Below, piece after piece: positions 7,520 through 14,527 of a stretch of 20,217 nt of DNA (the stretch's first letter is position 1; every line of letters starts with the position of its first letter). The position numbers and the translations under genes were made by a program. The stretch covers positions 1 through 20,217 of the forward strand of contig JAHZBS010000022.1 in assembly GCA_019423265.1 (NCBI GenBank). The letters run 5' to 3'. The notes below the pieces were generated by a model that saw nothing but the letters and a program-made list of their open reading frames with translations, did not search any database and was not told where the DNA came from. Origin of the DNA: Clostridiales bacterium (GTDB lineage Bacteria; Bacillota_A; Clostridia; Lachnospirales; Bianqueaceae).

Positions 7520-8542
7520 GTGGACACCATACGGCTGGGCAGAACGGAACTCAGGGTCAGCGCCTCATCTTTTGGCGCGCTTCCCATACAGCGCATTCCC
7601 TTTGACCAGGCAAGGACTATCCTGCGAAAGGCTTACGACGGCGGGATCAACTTTTTTGACACCGCCAATGCGTACAGCGATAGCGAAGAAAAGATTGGGT
7701 ATAGTTTATCGGATGTGCGGCATCATATTATCATCGCCACCAAAAGCGGCGCCACCGATAAGGCGACGCTTCTGCGCCATATTGAGCTGAGCTTGAGGCG
7801 GATGCGCACGGACTATGTGGATATCCTCCAGCTCCACAATCCCGCTGCGCTTCCGGACCCGGAGGATCCGGATGGGCTGTACGGGGGGCTGTTGGAGGCC
7901 AAGCAAAAGGGCTGGATTCGGTTCATCGGGATCACCAACCACAGCGCGGAGAGGGCTCGGGCCGCTATCCAGTCGGGATGCTACGATACCCTTCAATTTC
8001 CTTTTTCCTCTCTGGCAGATCCCCAGGATATCGCGCTGGCTCAGCTGGCGAAGGAGCTGGATGTAGGCTTTATTGCCATGAAGGGGCTTGCCGGAGGGCT
8101 GATTACCGACGCCTCCACCACCTTTGCCTTTATCAAGCAGTATCCCCATGTCGTACCGATTTGGGGGATTCAGCGGGAGGCGGAGTTAGACGAGTTCCTG
8201 CGCCTCGAGAAAAATCCGCCCATGTATGACGCGGCAATGAAGGCCAAGATCGAGGAGGACCGCAAAGCGCTGTGCGGAGGATTCTGCCGCGGATGTGGGT
8301 ATTGTCTGCCGTGCCCGGCGGGAATCGATATTCCTACCGACGCCCGCATGTCCCTATTGCTTCGAAGGTCTCCCTATCGCCCTCACCTGGGGGAGGAACG
8401 GCGACAGAATATGCTCAAGATCCAGGATTGCAGGCACTGTAATGCATGTCGCTCCCGGTGTCCCTACGGTCTTGACACGCCAGCGCTGCTCCAAGAGAAT
8501 TTGCGGGATTATCTGGCCTTTTACGAGAAGCATAGAGAATAG
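7520..8542 (+). CDS. Aldo/keto reductase with C-terminal 4Fe-4S motifs
   Basis: 340 residues from GTG 7520. The TIM-barrel aldo/keto reductase domain (about 1-230) keeps the catalytic tetrad Asp47 (NFFDTANAY), Tyr52, Lys75 (ATKSG) and His106 (LQLHNP). The C-terminal part has two ferredoxin-like Cys clusters: C256-x2-C259-x2-C262-x2-C265-P and C304-x2-C307-x2-C310-x3-C314-P. This layout is that of the predicted Fe-S oxidoreductases of the aldo/keto reductase family (COG1453-like), common in anaerobes. It should reduce or oxidise a carbonyl/alcohol with NAD(P)H in the cytoplasm; the substrate is unknown. Starts at ATG 7502 or 7514 are in frame, but GTG 7520 has GGGAGG at 7507-7512 with 7-nt spacing, fits the promoter, and gives the usual N-terminus (DTIRLGRTEL). 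First gene of the operon; SRAP follows after 17 bp. Confidence 0.93.
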   Translation: MDTIRLGRTELRVSASSFGALPIQRIPFDQARTILRKAYDGGINFFDTANAYSDSEEKIGYSLSDVRHHIIIATKSGATDKATLLRHIELSLRRMRTDYVDILQLHNPAALPDPEDPDGLYGGLLEAKQKGWIRFIGITNHSAERARAAIQSGCYDTLQFPFSSLADPQDIALAQLAKELDVGFIAMKGLAGGLITDASTTFAFIKQYPHVVPIWGIQREAELDEFLRLEKNPPMYDAAMKAKIEEDRKALCGGFCRGCGYCLPCPAGIDIPTDARMSLLLRRSPYRPHLGEERRQNMLKIQDCRHCNACRSRCPYGLDTPALLQENLRDYLAFYEKHRE

Positions 8543-8559
8543 AAAATAGGAGTGGTAAG

Positions 8560-9153
8560 ATGTGCGGCCGATACACGCTATTTACCGAAGAGGAGACCGA
8601 TGAGCTCCGCCGAATCGTAGAGGAATTGCAGAAAAAAAACGGTGAAGTCAAGACCGGTGAGATCTTTCCAACCAACGTAGCCCCCGTCCTGATTGCGCTG
8701 GATGGGAAACCTGTACCTATGGCGTACACCTGGGGCTTTGCCCGCCCTGGTAGAACAGGGGTTGTGATCAATGCCAGGGCGGAGACGGTGGCAGAGAAGC
8801 CCATGTTTCGCACCTGTATGCAGAGTACGCGCTGCGTCGTGCCGTCCACTGGATTCTATGAATGGACGAAGGACGCCCGGAAGCAGAAATATCGATTTCG
8901 GCTGCCGAAACAAAAGGCGCTGTATATGGCAGGACTTTGGACCATGGGGGAGGGCGGCGGTCGTTTCGCCATCGTCACCACGGCGGCCAACGCCTCGATG
9001 CGGGAGGTTCACCATCGAATGCCCGTGATCCTAGGTGAGGAAGAGATCGACGACTGGCTGTTCGACCCAGCTGCCGCCGCTGAGATCTTGCAATTGATTC
9101 CCCCGGAACTCGAGAAAACAGCTGTAGATGCAGAGCAGATGAGGCTTTGGTAA
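8560..9153 (+). CDS. SOS response-associated peptidase family protein (SRAP; YedK/HMCES-like)
   Basis: 197 residues. The N-terminus is MCGRYTLFTEE, so removal of Met exposes Cys2, which in this family forms a thiazolidine crosslink with abasic sites in single-stranded DNA. Other active-site residues are present: Asn71 (VINARAE), Glu101 (GFYEW) and His151 (HHRMPVIL), matching Asn75, Glu105 and His160 of E. coli YedK. It shields abasic sites from error-prone processing. The length is near the usual 200-230. The ribosome site TAGGAG is at 8547-8552 with 7-nt spacing. It sits 17 bp after the reductase gene and 46 bp before the GH29-like gene, so it is probably co-transcribed with metabolic genes, which is a curious context. 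I see no LexA-type box upstream. Confidence 0.95.
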   Translation: MCGRYTLFTEEETDELRRIVEELQKKNGEVKTGEIFPTNVAPVLIALDGKPVPMAYTWGFARPGRTGVVINARAETVAEKPMFRTCMQSTRCVVPSTGFYEWTKDARKQKYRFRLPKQKALYMAGLWTMGEGGGRFAIVTTAANASMREVHHRMPVILGEEEIDDWLFDPAAAAEILQLIPPELEKTAVDAEQMRLW

Positions 9154-9199
9154 GATGGCAGAATTCGTCCGCGGAGAACGCTCCGGAAAGGAGGATTTT

Positions 9200-10141
9200 A
9201 TGACAGTCGGAATTGATCGCATGGCAGAACGAAAATGGGGAGTGTTTACCCACTATCTGTACAGCGTACAGAACAATCCTGAAAGCCCCATGAATCAAGG
9301 GGCAGGGGAGACAGACTGGAATACCTGTGTAGACGAACTAAACGTGGAGAGGATCGCCAAGTCATTGGCGGAGGTTGGCGCCGGGTATTACTTTTTTACT
9401 CTAATGCAGGGGCGTAAGTATATGGCGGCGCCCAATAAAACCTTTGATGGGATTGCGCAGACCAAACCAGGGGAAGCGTGCAGCCTGCGGGATTTGCCGG
9501 CGGACATCCACCGGGCGCTGGCCCCGCACCAGATCGATCTATATTTGTACTATACCGGGGATGGGCCCTATAAGGATGAGCCGGAGGGGGCCCGGTTTGG
9601 ATTTCTGGAGCCGCGACAGAACGTATCCCGGGATTTTGTGGATAAGTGGGCGGCCGTTTTGCAGGAGTATGCGGCTCGATACGGACAGAGGGTGTCCGGC
9701 TGGTGGATCGATGGCTGCTATAAGGGCGCCTTTGGCTACACGGACGATCTGCTGGAGTTATATTGGAAAGCGTGCAAAATAGGCAATCCTGAGTGTATCG
9801 TCGCGCTGAATAACGGCGTCAAAGAGTATCTGCACAAGAATTTTGCGCGGGAAGACTTCATCTGTGGAGAATTCAATGATTTTACGGTGATCCCTCACGG
9901 GCGATACATTGAGGGAGCGCAGGCACACATACTGGCGCCGTTAGGTCTGGCCACGGCTGGAAATATCTATGATGCATGGTGCAAGCCGGGATGCAAGCGC
10001 TCCAAAGAGTATATGCTGGAATATGTGAAGCGGGTTAACGACGCAGGCGGCGCTGTGACCATCGACGTCTGTCTGTATCGGGATGGATCCTTTGATCCGG
10101 CACAACTCGAGGTGCTGGACTACATTGGAAGCCATATTTGA
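9200..10141 (+). CDS. Alpha-L-fucosidase-like (GH29-related) protein, short form
   Basis: 313 residues. The N-terminal KWGVFTHYLYS, the segment GWWIDGCYKG (Asp171, at the place of the GH29 nucleophile Asp) and strand-like TIDVCLYRDG near the end fit a TIM-barrel protein of the alpha-L-fucosidase (GH29) superfamily. It lacks the C-terminal beta-sandwich of full GH29 enzymes (usually 430 residues or more) and has no signal peptide, so it would be cytoplasmic. Whether it is an active glycosidase, and on which sugar, is not known. ATG 9200 has AAAGGAGG 5 nt upstream; an in-frame ATG at 9155 right after the SRAP stop has no such site. The GH27 gene follows after 58 bp on the same strand, which suggests joint action on one imported glycan. 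Confidence 0.72.
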   Translation: MTVGIDRMAERKWGVFTHYLYSVQNNPESPMNQGAGETDWNTCVDELNVERIAKSLAEVGAGYYFFTLMQGRKYMAAPNKTFDGIAQTKPGEACSLRDLPADIHRALAPHQIDLYLYYTGDGPYKDEPEGARFGFLEPRQNVSRDFVDKWAAVLQEYAARYGQRVSGWWIDGCYKGAFGYTDDLLELYWKACKIGNPECIVALNNGVKEYLHKNFAREDFICGEFNDFTVIPHGRYIEGAQAHILAPLGLATAGNIYDAWCKPGCKRSKEYMLEYVKRVNDAGGAVTIDVCLYRDGSFDPAQLEVLDYIGSHI

Positions 10142-10199
10142 CGGCAGAGGGCCTCTCAGGGCTCATATAAATCGAAAACTTAACAGGAGGCGGAATATT

Positions 10200-11330
10200 A
10201 TGTACGTAGCAAAACCCCCCATGGGATGGAACTCATGGAATACGTTTGGAGAAAATATTGATGAATCGCTTATCCGGGAGACGGCGGATGCGATGGTGGA
10301 CACAGGGCTGCGGGACGCGGGGTATACATATCTGGTCATCGATGACTGTTGGTCCCAGAAGGAGCGGGGGCCCCAGGGGGAGCTTCGCGCCGATGAAAGG
10401 AAATTCCCTAACGGCATGGAAGCGGTAGCGGATTATGTCCACAGCAAGGGCCTGAAATTTGGAATGTACTCCTGTGACGGCGTGCTGACTTGCGCCGGCT
10501 ACCCCGGCAGCTACGGGCATGAATTTCAGGATGCCAGAACCTTTGCGGAGTGGGGCGTCGATTTCCTGAAATATGATAACTGCTACAAGACAAAGAGCAT
10601 GAATGGGGAACTGCTGTACCGCCGTATGAGCATGGCCCTCAAAGCCAGCGGGCGGGATATTTTGTTCTCCGCGTGCAATTGGGGGAGCGAGGAATCCTGG
10701 AATTGGATGCGGAGCGCCGGCGCGGATATGTATCGGTCTACCGGCGACATTCAGGACAATTTTGAGTCTGTCCGGAATATCGCGGAGAGCCAGGTAGACA
10801 AACTTTGCTGCAATGCGCCGGGCTGTTTCAACGACTTGGATATGTTGGTGGTGGGCATGTATGGAAAGGGAAACGTAGGGCTTGGCGGCTGCAATGACGC
10901 GGAATACCGCTCTCATTTTGCCATGTGGTGTTTATTTGGCGTGCCGCTCATGATCGGCTGCGATATCCGCAATATGACGCCGCAGACGGCATCCCTGTTG
11001 ATGAACAGGGAATTGCTTGCCATCAATCAGGACCCGGAGGTGCGGCCGCCGTACTTGCTGACGGGTCCGGGAACGAGCAAGGTAGAACCCATGTTTTTCC
11101 GGCATCTGTCCGGCGGCGAGTACGCCATAGCAGCATTTAATCTGACCGATGTGGCGCAGGACGTGCATTTTATGTTTACGGAGACGGGGCTGCCAACGGC
11201 CCCGGGCTTCGGCTTTGCGCTGACCGATGTATTCACCGGCGAGAGTGTAGGCGTATACAATGAGCATCTGTGTGTGCCGGTGGAGCCTCACGACTGCGCC
11301 ATGTACCGTGCAAAGCTGATTGTGCCATGA
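10200..11330 (+). CDS. Alpha-galactosidase (GH27)
   Basis: 376 residues. It begins with the GH27 N-terminal motif PPMGWNSWNTFG. It has VIDDCW (substrate-binding Asp pair, about 48-49), the nucleophile Asp126 in FLKYDNC, and the acid/base Asp183 in RSTGDI, then FNDLDMLVVG and the motif PLMIGCDIRNM. A small C-terminal beta domain (about 300-376) completes the family fold. It releases terminal alpha-galactose, or a related alpha-sugar, from oligosaccharides or glycoconjugates. There is no signal peptide, so it acts inside the cell. ATG 10200 has AGGAGG at 10185-10190 with 9-nt spacing; the longer open frame from 10083 overlaps the upstream gene and is not used. Its stop overlaps the start of the next gene (ATGA). 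Confidence 0.95.
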   Translation: MYVAKPPMGWNSWNTFGENIDESLIRETADAMVDTGLRDAGYTYLVIDDCWSQKERGPQGELRADERKFPNGMEAVADYVHSKGLKFGMYSCDGVLTCAGYPGSYGHEFQDARTFAEWGVDFLKYDNCYKTKSMNGELLYRRMSMALKASGRDILFSACNWGSEESWNWMRSAGADMYRSTGDIQDNFESVRNIAESQVDKLCCNAPGCFNDLDMLVVGMYGKGNVGLGGCNDAEYRSHFAMWCLFGVPLMIGCDIRNMTPQTASLLMNRELLAINQDPEVRPPYLLTGPGTSKVEPMFFRHLSGGEYAIAAFNLTDVAQDVHFMFTETGLPTAPGFGFALTDVFTGESVGVYNEHLCVPVEPHDCAMYRAKLIVP

Positions 11331-11521
11331 GAGACCGGTGTATCCGCTGTGACAGAGAATTAACGCTGGACGAGATCGCCCTGTACAAAAAACTAGTCAA
11401 CCGCGGGGCGGAGGAGTTTTGCTGTATTTCCTGCCTTAGCCGGCATTTCTGCGTGGATGAGGGGATGCTCTATGAGAAGATCGAGCAATTCCGCAGGCAG
11501 GGATGTGTGCTATTTTCCTAA
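11327..11521 (+). CDS. Small Cys-rich (probable zinc-binding) protein
   Basis: 64 residues. Cysteines occur as C-I-R-C near the N-terminus and C-C-I-S-C followed by H-x-C in the middle, as in a small zinc-ribbon fold. Between them is a conserved-looking LTLDEIALYKKLVNRGAEEF stretch. The ATG overlaps the stop of the alpha-galactosidase (ATGA at 11327-11330), so the two are translationally coupled. I recall similar small proteins in Clostridia but cannot name a function. It is the last gene before the terminator at 11567-11617. The Met choice is set by the overlap; the open frame runs further upstream inside the GH27 gene. Confidence 0.8.
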   Translation: MRDRCIRCDRELTLDEIALYKKLVNRGAEEFCCISCLSRHFCVDEGMLYEKIEQFRRQGCVLFS

Positions 11522-11566
11522 GGGATGTCTCCGAAGGCGTCAACGTGACATTATAATATGTGAGTG

Positions 11567-11617
11567 AAAACCGCCCTGCGGTCTCTTGCATTTTGGCAAG
11601 GTCCCGGGGCGGCTTTT
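11567..11617 (+). terminator. Strong bidirectional terminator between the glycosidase operon and lysR
   Basis: AAAACCGCCC (11567-11576) pairs with GGGCGG-c-TTTT (11607-11617), with an inner stem CTTGC (11585-11589)/GCAAG (11596-11600). It has a T-run on + and an A-run (T on the minus strand) on the other side. It can end both the + operon and the converging LysR gene. Confidence 0.85.
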
Positions 11618-11667
11618 CTGTCTCTTGACAGGCTAAAAGAATAAACATACTTTGGGAGCGGGGCAGC

Positions 11668-12558
11668 TCACGCCCGCAACCGGTTATAAATCTTGCGGAA
11701 ATCCTCCAAAATCTCAGGATGGGTAAAATCCTGGTGGTGTATCATGTTGATCTCCCGAATCATATTGGCGTTTTCAATGGGGACCACAGCCAAACGGCCT
11801 TGCTGCTCCTCCTCCCGGCACGCGCTGTGGGCGATGATGGAGATCCCCATATTCTGGGCCACCAGCTCCTTGATCATGGTTACATTGTCCATCTCCATAA
11901 TGACATTCAAATTGCGGATCGTCTCCGAATGGCTTCGGAGATAGCTGTCAAACAATAAGCGTGTTCCCGCGTTGGAGGAGCGGAGGATAAATTTTTCCTT
12001 CATCAGCTCCCGCAGACTGACGCTGCGCTGCTTGGCAAATCGATGTTCTGGTGACACGATCAGGCAAAGAAAATCCGTATCCAACAGCACAGAGGTGAAG
12101 GAGGGATCCGAGACTTTCCCTTCGACGATTCCCACATCCAGCTCAAAGATCTTCAGACGATTATAAATATTATTTATCGTGTCCGTAATTATATTGATGT
12201 GCGTGTGGGGGTGATCATTGCAGTAGGTTGCCATGACCTGCGGCATTAAACTCTCAGCGGCGGTCTGCGTAATGCCAACGGTGATATGCTTGATTTGCCG
12301 GCGGCAGTCGTCGATAGCTTGTCTCGCGGCCGCGTTGATGGAACAGACACGGCGGGCATATTTCACGAGAACGGCGCCTTCCGGCGTGAGAAGGAGTTCT
12401 TTTTTATTGCGATTGAATATCTTGATACCGTACTCCGCCTCCAACATCCGGATGTGATGGCTTACGGCAGGCTGAGTCAAATTAAGCAATTGCGCGGCGC
12501 GGGTATAGTTTCCGGTCTCAACGATCGTCAGCAGCGTTTTGATTTTCACATCCACCAT
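11668..12558 (-). CDS. LysR-family transcriptional regulator
   Basis: 296 residues. The N-terminal winged helix-turn-helix (about 3-62) has the LysR signature NYTRAAQLLNLTQPAVSHHIRMLE..YGIKIFNR. The rest is a periplasmic-binding-protein-like co-inducer domain (about 90-290). ATG 12558 is chosen: GGGAGG at 12566-12571 has 7-nt spacing, while an ATG five codons upstream at 12573 overlaps that site. The gene is divergent from the cation/proton antiporter gene, with overlapping promoters in the 225-bp gap. The usual LysR mode would make it the regulator of the antiporter and of itself. The effector is unknown; pH, Na+/K+ or a metabolite are guesses. Confidence 0.95.
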   Translation of the reverse strand: MVDVKIKTLLTIVETGNYTRAAQLLNLTQPAVSHHIRMLEAEYGIKIFNRNKKELLLTPEGAVLVKYARRVCSINAAARQAIDDCRRQIKHITVGITQTAAESLMPQVMATYCNDHPHTHINIITDTINNIYNRLKIFELDVGIVEGKVSDPSFTSVLLDTDFLCLIVSPEHRFAKQRSVSLRELMKEKFILRSSNAGTRLLFDSYLRSHSETIRNLNVIMEMDNVTMIKELVAQNMGISIIAHSACREEEQQGRLAVVPIENANMIREINMIHHQDFTHPEILEDFRKIYNRLRA

Positions 12559-12613
12559 AGGGCATCCTCCCAATAAAATAAAAAATATTTATGATTACCA
12601 AATAAAATATAAT

Positions 12614-12641
12614 TTGATTTTATCATAAAAATGCATATAAT
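12614..12641 (+). promoter_or_regulatory. Promoter of the cation/proton antiporter gene
   Basis: TTGATT (12614-12619), 16-bp spacer, TATAAT (12636-12641, perfect). Transcription would start near 12648 and give a leader of about 136 nt. The same bases hold the lysR promoter on the other strand. Confidence 0.65.
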
Positions 12642-12644
12642 CAA
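12617..12644 (-). promoter_or_regulatory. Promoter of the lysR gene and inverted repeat
   Basis: On the minus strand, TTGATT (12639-12644), 16-bp spacer, TAAAAT (12617-12622), with a start near 12610. The arms TTGATT (12614-12619) and AATCAA (12639-12644) form an inverted repeat with 19-bp spacing. They serve as the two -35 boxes of the opposed promoters and may also be part of a LysR site. Confidence 0.6.
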
Positions 12645-12649
12645 GTATT

Positions 12650-12669
12650 ATCCTAAGAAAAAGTAGGAT
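12650..12669 (+). promoter_or_regulatory. Inverted repeat ATCCTA-N8-TAGGAT at the antiporter transcript start
   Basis: Perfect 6-bp arms (12650-12655 and 12664-12669) just after the predicted start point. It could be a regulator-binding dyad or a short 5' hairpin in the antiporter mRNA. Function not shown. Confidence 0.4.
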
Positions 12670-12783
12670 CAATTACGAAGCAGATCCGGTAAATTCTTGC
12701 GAGGGCCGTGATTCTCGATGAATATTGGGCTAAGCCTTTTGATAGGATATGAAATCTAGACAAAAATGGGAGGAGGAAGGCAT

Positions 12784-14148
12784 ATGCTGCACTTGGATAA
12801 ATTGGACAGTATGTCGGCGCAGGTTATTCTCAGCCTGGCCATCATTTTAATTGCCGGTTTTTTGATGACGAGGATCACAAAAAAGTTGAGATTGCCTAAC
12901 GTGACAGGCTATATTATATCCGGTGTTTTGATCGGACCGTATGTGCTGAATTTGATACCGGAGGTCATCATAGAGCGGATGGATTTTGTGACCGACGCCG
13001 CGCTGGCCTTTATCGCCTTTGGGGTCGGAAAATACTTTAAACTGTCGCAGCTGCGAAAGAGCGGGGCGAAGATCTTTATAATCACAGCCTTTGAGTCGCT
13101 TACAGCAGCCCTGCTGGTCACCTTGGTTATGATCTTTGTCTTTCATTTATCCGTCCCGTTTGCTCTGCTTTTAGGCGCTATTGGGTCTGCAACGGCGCCG
13201 GCATCGACGATTATGACCATTCGCCAATACAAGGCGAAGGGAGAGTTTGTCAACACGATTCTACAGGTGGTCGCGCTGGACGACGCGGTAGCTCTGCTGG
13301 CGTTTAGCGTCTGTGCAGCCGTCGCCCAGGCCATGGAGAGTCAGGGGCGGATGGATGCCACCGTGGTGTTAGTTCCGATCCTCGTCAACTTAGCAGCCAT
13401 CGGCCTCGGGGTAGGCGGCGGATTCTTGCTCCACAAGCTCATCAACGAGCGTCGCTCCCAGGATCACCGGTTGGTGCTCGTCATCGCCGTCATTTTCTGT
13501 CTCACAGGCTTTTGCAGCGCCTTCAACGTGTCGCCGCTGTTGTCTTGCATGGTGTTGGGGATGGTGTATATCAATGTCAGCGGCAATAAAGCCCTTTTTA
13601 AACAGGTAAATAATTTTACGCCGCCGCTGCTGCTCCTATTTTTTGTGCTGTCCGGAATGCGGATGAATGTCCCGGCCCTGGCCACCGCCGGCGTCATCGG
13701 CATCGCCTATTTCTTTGTGCGCATCATTGGAAAATACGCAGGCGCCTACCTTGGAGCCCGCATCAGCGGCGCATCCATGGAAATCCGCCATTTCCTAGGG
13801 CTGGCGCTGGTGCCCCAGGCCGGCGTCTCCATTGGCCTGGCCGTGTTAGGACAGCGGATTCTTCCATATGAGTCGGGGGTGCTGCTCTCCACCATCATTC
13901 TGTCCTCGGGCGTCCTGTATGAGATGGTGGGTCCCGCGTGCGCCAAGCTGTCGCTATTCCTGTCCCATACGATCCAGCGCCCGGCCAAGAATGATCCGCC
14001 GGCCTTGAGCGCTTCCGCGCCGGAGCCTGAGCCCGCAGGCAGCGGAGACGGGGGCAAAAAGAAAAAGAAAAATGCCAAAGGGAAAAAAGCCGCAGACAAG
14101 GACAAATCCAAAAAAGCAAAAAATAAAACTTCACCGGTGACGGGTTGA
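12784..14148 (+). CDS. CPA2-family monovalent cation/proton antiporter with Lys-rich tail
   Basis: 454 residues, about 12-13 membrane helices from residue 14 to 396. The unwound-helix motif GAIGSATAPAS (131-141), the paired Asp166-Asp167 in VVALDDAVALLAF, and a Lys in the late helix VRIIGKYAGAYLG match Kef/NapA-type CPA2 exchangers that swap Na+ or K+ for H+. There is no TrkA-N/RCK domain. Instead residues 397-454 form a polar tail with Pro/Glu and then 14 Lys in 24 residues. ATG 12784 has AGGAGG at 12771-12776 with 7-nt spacing; ATG 12766 overlaps the ribosome site. It is divergent from lysR, its likely regulator. No clear terminator follows; a small TTCGC/GCGAA hairpin at 14158-14171 lacks a T-run. 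Confidence 0.92.
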   Translation: MLHLDKLDSMSAQVILSLAIILIAGFLMTRITKKLRLPNVTGYIISGVLIGPYVLNLIPEVIIERMDFVTDAALAFIAFGVGKYFKLSQLRKSGAKIFIITAFESLTAALLVTLVMIFVFHLSVPFALLLGAIGSATAPASTIMTIRQYKAKGEFVNTILQVVALDDAVALLAFSVCAAVAQAMESQGRMDATVVLVPILVNLAAIGLGVGGGFLLHKLINERRSQDHRLVLVIAVIFCLTGFCSAFNVSPLLSCMVLGMVYINVSGNKALFKQVNNFTPPLLLLFFVLSGMRMNVPALATAGVIGIAYFFVRIIGKYAGAYLGARISGASMEIRHFLGLALVPQAGVSIGLAVLGQRILPYESGVLLSTIILSSGVLYEMVGPACAKLSLFLSHTIQRPAKNDPPALSASAPEPEPAGSGDGGKKKKKNAKGKKAADKDKSKKAKNKTSPVTG

Positions 14149-14208
14149 GCCGCTGTCTTCGCTGACGCGAAAAATTTGGATATAAGGACAGAAAGTTTCA
14201 CGGGCATA

Positions 14209-14237
14209 TTGCTTTTTTCATTATTTTTTTATATAAT
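14209..14237 (+). promoter_or_regulatory. Promoter of the glycine riboswitch/symporter unit
   Basis: TTGCTT (14209-14214), 17-bp spacer, perfect TATAAT (14232-14237). The start would be near 14244, about 22 nt before the first riboswitch helix. Confidence 0.75.
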
Positions 14238-14265
14238 ATACGTATTAAACCGTACAAGTTAATAT

Positions 14266-14438
14266 TACTAGATGACGTTTGCAGGAAACGCAGTGTCGTG
14301 CGGCCGAAGGAGTAACACTCTCAGGCGTCCCCCGGGGGATGAGGACTGTAAACCGATAGTACTTTGGAGAAGCTCATTCAATTGAGTGCCGAAGGGGCAA
14401 AGCGCCAGCGCGCCAATCTCTCAGGCAAAAGGACAAAG
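14266..14438 (+). promoter_or_regulatory. Tandem glycine riboswitch (gcvT class)
   Basis: Two aptamers. Aptamer 1: P1 GTTTGCAG (14277-14284) with CTGTAAAC (14346-14353), P2 CGCA/TGCG, then GCCGAAGG and ACTCTCAGGC. Aptamer 2: P1 CTTTG (14362-14366) with CAAAG (14434-14438), P2 CTCA/TGAG, then GCCGAAGGGGCAA and ATCTCTCAGGCAAAAGGAC, the classic signature. A leader-linker helix TACTA (14266-14270)/TAGTA (14357-14361), flanked by GATGA and CCGA, gives the P0 kink-turn known for full tandem glycine riboswitches. It controls the AGCS symporter downstream. Confidence 0.96.
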
Positions 14439-14478
14439 CATATCTTTTATCGCAGCAGAAGAATACTTGGTGCTTTTG

Positions 14479-14513
14479 ACGAACCGCGCAGCTTGCACGG
14501 TTCGTTATATTTT
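14479..14513 (+). terminator. Intrinsic terminator in the riboswitch expression platform
   Basis: ACGAACCG (14479-14486) pairs with CGGTTCGT (14498-14505), with an inner GCA/TGC step, followed by TATATTTT. It lies between the riboswitch and the symporter ribosome site. The 3' strand of the last P1 (CAAAGCA, 14434-14440) can pair with TGCTTTTG (14471-14478) next to it with one bulge. Whether glycine turns the gene on or off cannot be decided by eye. Confidence 0.7.
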
Positions 14514-14527
14514 CAGGAGGGGAAAGG

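Noticed and set aside
10083..10199. Upstream extension of the alpha-galactosidase frame
   Set aside because: It overlaps the end of the GH29-like gene. The GH27 N-terminal motif begins right after ATG 10200, which has AGGAGG upstream.
11552..11557. Perfect TATAAT on the + strand after the small Cys-rich gene
   Set aside because: There is no -35 box at 16-18 bp, and a strong terminator begins 10 bp later, so no meaningful transcript would follow.
14158..14171. TTCGC/GCGAA hairpin after the antiporter gene
   Set aside because: Only 5 bp and no T-run directly after it, too weak to call a terminator.
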